Shown here in pieces: positions 11,447-20,036 of a DNA stretch of 64,000 nucleotides (position 1 is the first letter of the stretch; every line of letters starts with the position of its first letter). The notes beneath the pieces are model-generated. The model saw only the letters and a list, made by a program, of their open reading frames with translations. It made no database searches and was not told where the DNA came from. The stretch covers positions 496,001-560,000 of the forward strand of contig JAKJHU010000140.1 in NCBI GenBank assembly GCA_022316685.1. Reading direction: 5' to 3'. Made by a program: the position numbers and the translations under genes. The stretch comes from Progne subis subis (taxonomy: Eukaryota; Chordata; Aves; Passeriformes; Hirundinidae).

Positions 11447-12266
11447 TGGGCCATCAGGTCTCTCCCCCTACAAGGGCTCTGAATAATCTAAAACAAATGG
11501 ACATAGTGTAGCTAATTGTCCATTTGGCCCCTTAATTTGCACAACACTTTTTGATTGTTTTGCCCATTTCATTCCCCCTATACCTTCTACATGCCTGGCC
11601 ACATTTTGCAGTTCCCAATGCTGAGGGCCACATCCTCCCTGGTACAATCATTATATCCACCTCAAAACTCCTTTGAGGTTTATTACTTCCCCACTGTGAC
11701 TGGACCTCACACGCTATTATGAGTTTGTCCCTCCCAATACCTCATGTGGGGCAAACATCGAAGTTCCTTGTGATGTCTTTTTCAGGGAATGGGTAAGGTG
11801 CTGGAATTGCTTGAGCTATTACCTGCCCCTTAGGCAGAAACAAAGGTGGGTGAACACAGCACAGCCAGAGAACTAGTTGTTTAGTGTTCGATGAGACGAG
11901 ACCTGGAAGGATCTCGATCTCTCTCGGTATGTACTTGGTGTCCCCAAGGATGACATATTTACTGCCAACATGTTGCCAGGAGCCTAGCACTTGTAGATCC
12001 AATGAACCTAAATGTCAGTCAGTGTCACTTAGGTGCAAAGATTCTGTCAGTTGCAACCTAAAAAGCTTTTGGAGACATTCTGTGGTTAGACAGGGTCTGC
12101 TCACGTCATGATCTGAAAGGGTCATATCTGGTGACTTCTGCTGAAATGTAGAACTGGTTATAACAGGATTATTTAATTTAACATTTGCATTTTTTAGTTT
12201 TTTCTTCCCCCCCCCTTGGATTTGCCCTATTTATGTCGGCACGCTGGGCAACTAAGCGCTGACATT
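11447..12266 (-). pseudogene. pro: pro region with dUTPase-like segment (broken)
   Basis: In element order, a segment near 12002-11742 has a SLDLQVLG stretch, IPREIEILPG and LPKGQVIAQAI, resembling a retroviral dUTPase start and its late GQ-IAQ motif. This is a weak resemblance. The protease follows in pieces: GIGGMKW, QIKGPNGQLATLCPFVLDYS and MAQWGVTIGIP, typical of the second half and C-terminus. I could not find the DTG active-site triplet; around 11665 the sequence reads through a VDIMIVPG stretch, suggesting a deletion. Stops and frameshifts interrupt the region, including a TAG near 11476. In the intact relative it would be read by -1 frameshifting from gag. Confidence 0.7.
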
Positions 12267-12276
12267 TTAGTTTTTT
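12222..12276 (-). promoter_or_regulatory. gag-pro -1 frameshift signal: slippery heptamer plus predicted pseudoknot
   Basis: On the element strand the gag frame reads TCA AAA AAC TAA, so A AAA AAC (12276-12270) lies in frame directly before the gag stop (12269-12267). Six bases later GTCAGCGC (12263-12256) can pair with GCGTGCCGAC (12244-12235) as stem 1, with one mismatch and one G-T pair. The loop TTGCCC (12251-12246) is complementary to GGGCAA (12227-12222), giving stem 2 of an H-type pseudoknot. Heptamer type, spacing and structure match betaretroviral gag-pro sites such as that of MMTV. The pairing is my manual prediction. Confidence 0.82.
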
Positions 12277-14060
12277 GAAAAATTCTCATTGTCCCAAAAG
12301 TCCAGAAATTGCTTCTTCAAAGGGCATTGAGATGCCCAATGTCCAGCCTGATCACACAGGAGACATGTTGTTCTTCTCTTGGGTGGTGGCTGTGGCACAG
12401 GCACAGGGGGCATGGCATCTGCTGTGGCAGCTCTTTGTGGTGGTCTGAATGCATCTCTGGAACTGTGGTTGAGGTAAGCTGTCATGAAAGGGAACCTTCT
12501 TGGTACACACGTGGAGCATGTCATCTAAGGTTGGCACTGGTTCCAAGGGCAGGCTGAGGATAGCTGCCTTGCACTGTTTGTTTGCATTGGTCAGTGCCAT
12601 CTCCTCCAGGACCTGTTCTTGGGCTCCTTCATTCTTAACCTGTAACTCGATAGCTCAGGTTAATCGCTCCACAAATGTTACTAAAGGTTCTGATGGAAGC
12701 TGCTTTATTTTACTGTAAGGTTGGAAGGACCCATCGGGCTGGATTGAAAAGAATGCTTTTAAAGCAGCCTCTTTAATGCGTTCTAAAACAGCTAAAGGAA
12801 TTTCTTGAGCTTGCTTGAGTGCTGCAACCCATTCACCATCACCACATACATGTTCTAATCGAATTGGAAAATTATTATTATCAACAGCCATTTCAGGATT
12901 TTGCCAAAGCTCCAGGAGTAAATCTCTTAATCTTTTTTTCCATGTGGAATCCCAAAGCCTGAACTGTGTGGATGAAAGGAGGGCAGAAAAAAGCTGCCGG
13001 AGGTCAAAGGGAAGCAACAGGATTCCCTGCTAAATTTGCCTTTAAAAAGCTGCGAAAGTATTCACTTTAGTGTCCAAATTTGGCCGGAGCTTTGCATAAA
13101 TCCTGAATTGCTTGTTGGGGGAAGGGGCCCCAATTACTGTGGACAGCACCCCCTCTTTTTGACCGTCGATATGTGACAGGGGTGGCAGAAAAGCCAGGGA
13201 TCACTTCCTTCTTCTGGGTTCCTGGCTCTCCCCCCCGCCCCTTTCCCCTGGGCGTGGGAATTGGGACTGTGGGTGGGGAAACCGTAGGAACCAGGGGCAG
13301 GGAGGGGCTGGAGGCTTGAGCCACAAGGGGCGGAGTTGGAGGGCAGAGGTTTGAGGGCAGGGGTAGAGTCAGAGGAGAGGGCAGTGCTGGGGGCGGCACC
13401 GAAGGGAAGGGGGGGGTCTGGGGAGAGGAAGGGATTGCAAAAGGGATTGAGGGAACGGAGGGACAAAGAGAGAGGCTCCTTATGACTCGAGAGCACGTGG
13501 CTTCAGCCATTTTGGGGAACAAAGGAGTCCCCTCCATCTTGTGACCCCCCCCCTTCTGAACTAAGACTAGCTTGGGGATCACTAAGATGGGGGTTTTGTG
13601 CACTCAAACTGCCTGCAAAAGTAAACCTAAACCCGGAGTTTACAAACTGGGGAAGAAAGGAGTTTGGGGGAAAGTTTAGGGGTTTCTCGAGGAATATCTG
13701 ATTTTATGGGAAGGGATTTTGGGGTCAGGATAGGGAGAAACTGAGGAAACTGGGGAAAGTCCACAAGGAACCGGCTTTTTTTTCTTTTCGTTTTGTTTTT
13801 GCATTGCAAATAGAATCTGCAAGCTCCAAAGAGAAAAATTTGCTTTTTCTTTATCATTAGGGGAGCTTGATTGAGACAATGTTTTTAAAACAGTTTCCCA
13901 AAATTCTGGGGAGCTTATTTGCTCAGATGATACATCTGGAAATGGAGCAAATAACCACTGAAGGAAATTTTTTTATTCCTTCTTGGGAAAATGGGTTTTC
14001 CCATAGTCTGAGATACTTAAAATTTGATAATAGGCTCTTTTTTGAGACACAGCCTAGCAT
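12267..14060 (-). pseudogene. gag: gag (matrix, proline-rich linker, capsid, nucleocapsid), broken
   Basis: Gag forms the virion core. The most upstream plausible start is the ATG at 14060-14058, followed by a matrix-like segment that changes frame near 13957 (APFPDVSSEQ, SPEFWETVLK). A proline-rich linker fills 13603-13070. Capsid begins about 13060 and runs through a frameshift near 13030 (PFDLRQLFSALL, RLWDSTWKKRL); the major-homology-like SEPLVTFVERL is followed by a TGA at 12657-12655, probably a former CGA. The capsid end (LTNANKQCKAAILSLP, LDDMLHVC) shifts frame near 12490 into a nucleocapsid with one zinc knuckle, CX2CX4HX4C (CLLCDQAGHWASQC). The matrix start and N-terminus are the least certain parts. 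Confidence 0.82.
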
Positions 14061-14673
14061 TGATTTTTGGCTCAGATTTTAAGTCTCTATGTCTCCTTTT
14101 TTCTGTGACTGAGAAACTGAAAGGAAAAAAACTCGCTGGAGAGAGGAAAAAAAAAACCAAAAGGGGAAAGAGTTTCCTTTTCCACCCTCCCCCAGGCTGC
14201 CGAAAGAAAGCACTTTGAAGGTTTACTCTGAAAGCAAAAACCTTCCGCGAAGGGAGAAACTCTTTTCTGTGAGGTTTTAATGCCCCTTAAAAAGATTTTG
14301 CCTTAAAAAAACGAAGGTGGTACTCACCGAAAATCCAGCGTTCCTTTCTCTTCTTTCCCAATCACTCCTTTTGCCTGAGACTGACCCTTTTTGGTGCAAA
14401 AAGAGCTTCCTGTCTGTTCCCAGGGTTAGTTTTCCACGAACACGTGGTCACTTTCTCTGGGAGCAGCTTGCTGTTTGGGGGGCTTCTTTGCAGCACTCCG
14501 ATGGGTTTTTTGAGTCCAAAGGAGAAAACTGCAGCCCTGGCCTGTAGAATCCTGTGTTTCGGAGACTCCACAGCGAACACCAAGCCTGATGGGTCTATCT
14601 CTGCATGGGATTCCTTGGCCATGTGCTCCCTGAGTGGTTCTTCCAGCTTTTTGGGAACCTTTTGTGGCTTTGA
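14061..14673 (-). other. Proviral 5' untranslated leader
   Basis: This is the region between the primer-binding site and the first gag-like ATG. A minus-strand open frame (14709-14362) begins inside the LTR and crosses the primer site; I regard it as chance because it shows no Gag similarity. The segment may hold a packaging signal and splice donor, but neither can be pinned down by eye. Confidence 0.6.
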
Positions 14674-14691
14674 GCCCCATGTTGGGCACCA
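14674..14691 (-). promoter_or_regulatory. Primer-binding site, tRNA-Lys(1,2)-like
   Basis: The element strand reads TGGTGCCCAACATGGGGC, two bases inside the 5' LTR. It matches the 3' end of tRNA-Lys1,2 as used by Mason-Pfizer-type betaretroviruses at 16 of 18 positions. Both mismatches are transitions at former CpG sites (C to T and G to A), as expected from methylation decay after integration. This is why the provirus is classed with lysine-primed, class II elements. Confidence 0.82.
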
Positions 14692-14693
14692 GT

Positions 14694-15017
14694 TGTAGTT
14701 TTTCCCCACGAGACTAGATGACCGCTGATGGCAAAAGAAAGAACCTGCTCTTTGTCCGGGGGGAAAATATTGCTTTATTCTCCAGTCCTGCCCTGCTTTG
14801 GCTGGAGATCTTCCCTGATCACTTTCCGGGCCAGAGAGAGAGCTCAGGTCCTGCCCATCTGGGGGCTTTTTCCCCAGCAGACAGGGCCCAGAGGCAGGGT
14901 CAAGACATCATCCAATCAGAGAGAAATGGGAGTGGAAGAGTTGGGTTACAGATGAGTAAGGAAAAACCACAAAACAGATTACAAATCCCATAAAACACAA
15001 ATTAATGCATTAAAACA
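14694..15017 (-). repeat. 5' LTR of the provirus
   Basis: This 324-bp partner of 8232-8563 starts TGTAGTTTTTCCCC and ends GCATTAAAACA on the plus strand. It is next to the primer-binding site, so in element orientation it is the 5' LTR. It lacks about 10 bases present near the U3 start of the other LTR. Several differences between the two are CG versus TG/CA changes, indicating methylation-driven decay. Confidence 0.93.
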
Positions 15018-15023
15018 GTATGG
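15018..15023. repeat. Target-site duplication, right copy (GTATGG)
   Basis: This is identical to 8226-8231 and abuts the right LTR. It marks the outer end of the insertion. Confidence 0.9.
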
Positions 15024-15633
15024 GTTTTTTAAAATATAAAATACATATGTATAAGTAAGTTTATTGAGCCTTGTTCCAAAAAAAAAAGGCAAACTATGAC
15101 CAATGATGATTCCTGGCCTCACGAAAACAACTCTATACATAATTTATAGAGTTCTAATGAATATTAGAAATATACTATTAATTTTCTCTTGAAATATGTG
15201 TACTCATGTCTGGATCCTTCTTTTGATTCACAAATAGATTTAATAACAAGTTGATTCCTCATAGCTATTGACCTTCATTTATTCTGGCATAAAACAACTA
15301 GCATTTTTCCAAGTGTTCCATAATCTTACAAAATTAAGAATGGAAAGCTGAAGGGAAGTCCTGGAGTCCAGAACTGCTAAAGAACTGAGGACCCAATGAA
15401 AAAAAAAAAAAAAAATGGTATCCTTAATACCCGAGTTGAGCATGACCAAATGTCACCCTGTTTTTTCTGAGTTTTTTGGAAGCCTTTTGATTGTTCATAA
15501 AATGAAGTCAGACTTTTTAGCTACTGTACAATATTAGGAGCAGTTTCTACTTTTTCTCACACATGTAACATAAACAAATCCTTTGTTTTTCATTCTCAGT
15601 CCTTTGTTTGCATATTTCTAACCTGAAAACAAT
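15024..15633. other. Non-coding stretch right of the provirus
   Basis: AT-rich unique DNA with a 17-base A run at 15399-15415. No gene or repeat family was recognised. Confidence 0.5.
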
Positions 15634-15839
15634 TGTAACTGACAGTTAGTCTGGCCATTCGGCTGGGAGGTGAAAACTCCAGAAGCCAATCCACAGCCAG
15701 ACCCACAAATGTATAAAAAGTAAGAAATAAACAGGAAGAGGGCTCTTAGCTTTGGCTCAGCCTTGGGCTCTCTCGGAGGACCACTCTGCCCTGCGAAATC
15801 TCTCGTCTCCGTGTGATTGCTTTGTGTATCCCGATCACA
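15634..15839 (+). mobile_element. Probable solo LTR, plus orientation
   Basis: A roughly 206-bp segment runs from TGTAACTGACAG to CCCGATCACA, so it has TG...CA ends. It contains CCAAT (15686-15690), TATAAAAAG (15712-15720) and AATAAA (15726-15731) in promoter order, followed by a C/T-rich, U5-like part (TCTCTCGTCTCCGTGTGATT). No primer site follows and no paired copy was found, so a solo LTR is the best reading. I did not find a clean target-site duplication, and the exact ends are uncertain. Confidence 0.5.
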
Positions 15840-18800
15840 ACCAAACAGGAATTGCAGAAAGATCAGGATTTATGTAAATTAACAGACTTTGAATATAAAG
15901 CCAAAATCAACTGAACAGTCTGGAGTATCTTCCTGAGGAAGCATTTCACCATGTTTTAGGCCCATTTGGGTCTGTTGCTTCTTTTCCATACACCTGCTCA
16001 TTGCTCCCAGGTGTGGCAGTCGATGGAAAGAGCTATATTTAAAGATGACAGGCTGTATTTTGCTAGGATGTATCTTTGTGTAGGTTACTAGTGATTTCCA
16101 GGAGGCAGCTCACCAGAACTGCCCAGAGTAGATGGAGCTGGGTTTTTTGGCCTTTTGGTGTGTGCCGCTGCTGCTTTCCACATGTCTCAGCAAATGTGGG
16201 TTTAGAATCAGACTCCAGTTTGGAGGGGACTGAAGGAAGGAAGGCTGCCTGCAGTCCCAGTACACCCTGCAAAAGGAGCAGGAGGCCCAACGGCATCAAC
16301 TTTTGGACTGGGCAAGATGCCCAGTCAGGAGCACAATTATTCATGAACTTGGCTCTGCTGGGTTTGTAGTCAAGGAATTTTATAAACACCTTTTTCATGG
16401 TTAAATGTGTTGTCTTGTTAGTAATAGCCTTATGTCATATCCCAAAGTAAAAGGCCTTTATCAGGAGCTCTGTAAATTAAATTGCTACTTTATAATAGTC
16501 TTTTTTCCATGGGCTGTGAATTCCTTGGAGATGCTTTGCTTTATTAACAAGAGGAGTGTGTGCTCTGCCAGAAACTGAGAAGAAATAGGTTATGGTTTCC
16601 GGAGGATAGGATTTCAAAAGCTCTTGCAGCTGCTAAGGTAGTTTGAACCTTTTCTGCTTGGGCCTTGCAAGTGCTATGCTTGCCAGGTTGGCCCCTGGCC
16701 TAGGGATGTCAAACATCACTTCTCACACACTCATTTTTTGCCTTGTGGTTTCCCAGAGTGTCCACAGAGGGAATACACCACTCTGTGCTCAGACACAGGT
16801 CCCAGTAAAGGTCCAGCTATGCAAATTTAGGCCTACTGTAAGCTTTTTGCTAAAATTCTTATAAACTCACCAAACTCTCAAGTGGTAGAAGCATGAATTA
16901 TTCTACTTAAATGATTTCCAGTTACTTCAGGATTTAAGCCAGGCATAGATAAAGGCAGCAATGTAGTGAAGTAAATTCAGAGAAATTGAGTTCAGTTATT
17001 TTTAGTTTGGGCAGCTGAACCCTTCTCTTCTATCAAACAAAACACAAACCTTTCTTTAGTTGTTTCTGGACATGCCTAGAAGCACTAATATTTTTGCAGC
17101 TTGATTTTTAGCTTCTTTTCACCTCATATTCCCTCTGCTTTGAAGAACAGTGTACCCTTAGCTGTGACATTTAAACTTGCAAGCCTTTTCTCTGGCCTCA
17201 CACTAGAAACATTTTTTTTAGATAATATCTGTCAGTGCCATTGTTTACTTGACAAAGTAAAAACTCATTGTGGTAAACTATAATCTCAACCTTGGTGTGA
17301 CAGTGTGTGGTCCATGGCCCTGTGCAGAGTCTGTGGTGGGAATGCAAGGATAGTTTGCCCCTGGTCCACAGCAATTCTGAGACTCAGAATATCTCCTGCA
17401 ACTCAGGAGATATTGGCTCCTCATAGAAAAGAGGATCCTGCCAAGGCGGTTTTATCACTGCTTGTTCTCAGTACCTACCCAGGATTGAAGAGCTGGCTCT
17501 GGAGCAGGTAGGAAGGGGAAGAGGGAAAACCTCAACCATGACTCCCTTTGGGAAGTCCTTATGTCTTCTGAGATTACTGAATTTTGACTGAATTTTGCTG
17601 TATCTGTAAGTCAACAGTGGGGCAAGAATTAATTTATTTTTCTTTTTTTTTTTCAGTATGTTATAGGAAAAGCCAGCTTTATCTCCTTGATGAGATTGTT
17701 TTTAGGATGGTGAAGAAGCCTTTGGCATAAGAAGGATGATTTTCCGATGAAATACAGAGTCAGATCATATTCCCAGCTCTTTCTCAGCTGGTTATCAGTC
17801 TGTGCAGCAACATGCCAGGCAGTGTTGTCTAGTGCCTTGCTGGTAAAAAAAGGCAATCAAAACAGCTTGTGCATCCTCTCTCTTTGAGGACTTGCTTTAA
17901 ATCTCTTCAGTTAAGCAAGGTCTTCTCGTAGAGATGTGAAATCTGGTGAACCTCTGCATGGAAGCCTTAACATCCAGGACATAACTCTCTTTTAGTGAGA
18001 TTCGTTGCAGACCAAATTAAATCACTAGAGGAAGTTCAGCTCTCTTTTGGATAGCACTCCCTTAAGGATCAGTGATTTTACACTTGAATATAACAAACAC
18101 AACATTCTCTAAATGTTTGGCATTAGTGGGAATGTACTCCCATTGAAGTCAACCATAAAATGATCTTCATTTAAATGAAAATAATTCTAAAATGCCATCA
18201 GAGAGAAGCCTTCCAGGTAATTTTTTAACTCTACAGAAGTTATTTTACCTTGTCAGACTATCTGAGAGACTTTTTTATCTAACTTTAGTTAGACTTCTGG
18301 TTGGTAGGAATCTTCCAATAGTCAGTGAGACTGAGCATTTCCAGAGGGCAAATCATTATAGCCACCAGTGATACCCATTTTAAAACAGGATTAACTACCC
18401 TGTGAAGGTTGGGGTTGCTGTGCATTAACTGGATTTTTTACACTACTGACTATATGACTATAGATACCTGTAGTTCACTCCAAGTTTTTATTCTTTACCA
18501 CGTGCTTAGGTGCTTATAAAAAGGGTTCAGCTTAGTCAGTCTGTTTCTATCAAAATAAGTGTATAGTTGCAGCTCATACCAGAAGTGAATTTAATTTAAA
18601 AAACCCACAGATTAGCCATTTTTTTTTAAATCACTCACCTTGATCACTGCCAATTTTCTAGGCAGTGAATAATACTGTCATTTCTGCTTATTTTTCCCTT
18701 ACATATTGCCTTTGCTATTCAGAGCTTTTTCTCGTCATTGGTTTTGTTTATTTTCTTTCTCCTCTGTACTCCTAGGAAGCTGTAAGCTCTTGCAGGGCAG

Positions 18801-19992
18801 TGCTGGTTTAAAGCTTAGTGAAATCAGGTCTCAGATGTTTTCATCTCAAAGACCTGTACTGCAAAGTTGTGACTCTCCCTAGTGCTGGTAGGAGAAACAC
18901 ACACCTCAGGTCTTGCATACTGTTTTGAAAATACTGGAGCAGATTTAGTCTTTTAAGACATATTGTACTTCCTTAATTTCTTGGATGATTTCCATTTCTG
19001 AAAAATGTCCTAATTTCTGTGCATATAAACACTTGCTGTGGAGAGCAGCAGAAAGAAGCAATTTCCTTGTAGTTTTTTTGTCAGGCCTATAAGTGAATGA
19101 ATCCCGTTCAGCAAAAAAAGCCAACTGAAAATCAGCAAAACACTCTGAAAATGTGTGTTAATTTTGCAAATAATTCAGGGAAGAAAGGGGGAAATAGTCT
19201 TATCACAATATATTTCAAATCTCGACTGGTATATCCTTTCTAATCAGGCATTATTAAGTTACCTGTAGACCTGAGTAATTTTATCTAGCCAGGGACATGT
19301 TTTTCAGTCTTCTTTCTTTTTTTATTCATCTGCTCTGCATGGGAAACCCCTTATGCTTAAATCTAAGGCTATGTAGAGTTAGCAAGATTGCTCTGCAGAG
19401 GGTGCCCTGAGTGCCAGAGAAGTCACAAAGCCACGGAGAACAATTCCAGTGTGTCCCGCTTTCCAGCTGGGCTGGCAGAAAAGCTTTCTTGATGGTATAT
19501 GTTGTACTGCAAGACAACCATCTCCTGGCTACAACACAACTCTGTACTGGTGCAGCCCTGAGGAAATGGCCAACATGACTCAGAAAGACTTGAGCTTTGT
19601 CCTGGAATCGCTTCCGAAAACAAGAAGCTAACCCTCAAAAAACCACACTGATGTGCACACACCCACTGCTAATTTGGGCACAGTAAATATCATCCTGACT
19701 CATCTGTTGGCTTTCTCTGCCACTCTTTCTGGAGGATGAGGACTGCAGGTTTTATAGATGGTGTTTCTAACAGGCAAATCAAATGTTTCAAGCCTGCAGA
19801 AAAAGTCACATCCCATTCTCACTACTATAATTTCTATATCATCCTGTTTTTCATCCTGACTGAAAAAAGGTATAGTTCTGGAAATATATCTAGAGGTAAG
19901 CTCCAAGGAGAAGAATCTTTAAATTTATTTTTATTCTTCTAATTAGATACCTGAGAAGGGACAAAAATCTCTCTGAGAGTATAAAGTGTTAT
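15840..19992. other. Non-coding stretch, nothing recognised except a hairpin
   Basis: Unique DNA with no open frame above about 110 codons and no recognisable domain. A perfect 11-bp inverted repeat lies at 17388-17414. Confidence 0.5.
17388..17414. repeat. Perfect inverted repeat, 11-bp arms, 5-base loop
   Basis: AATATCTCCTG (17388-17398) and CAGGAGATATT (17404-17414) are exact reverse complements around the loop CAACT. It could form a hairpin or small cruciform. No flanking duplication or promoter was seen, so the function is unknown. Confidence 0.85.
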
Positions 19993-20036
19993 ATATCACT
20001 TATCATATATATATCACTTATCATATATATCACCTA
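19993..20036. repeat. Short tandem repeat, about 18-bp unit
   Basis: There are about two and a half copies of a unit containing TATATCACTTATCATA. This is an AT-rich minisatellite in unique DNA. Confidence 0.8.

Larger units (their letters stand above)
8232..15017 (-). mobile_element. Endogenous retrovirus, ERVK/betaretrovirus-like, env-less, defective
   Basis: This is a 6.8-kb provirus in minus orientation. In element order it has a 5' LTR (15017-14694), primer-binding site (14691-14674), gag (from about 14060), gag-pro frameshift signal (12276-12222), pro, pol (to about 8661), polypurine tract and 3' LTR (8563-8232). It is flanked by the 6-bp duplication GTATGG. A single visible zinc knuckle, a dUTPase-like segment next to pro, an A AAA AAC slippery site and a lysine-type primer site all fit a beta-like (class II, ERVK) lineage. 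Only about 100 bp separates pol from the 3' LTR, so env is absent. All frames carry stops and shifts. The lineage name is inferred from motifs, not from a database match. Confidence 0.92.

Noticed and set aside
14362..14709. 115-codon minus-strand frame crossing the primer-binding site
   Set aside because: It starts inside the 5' LTR and covers the primer site; no Gag similarity, so leader sequence is the better reading.
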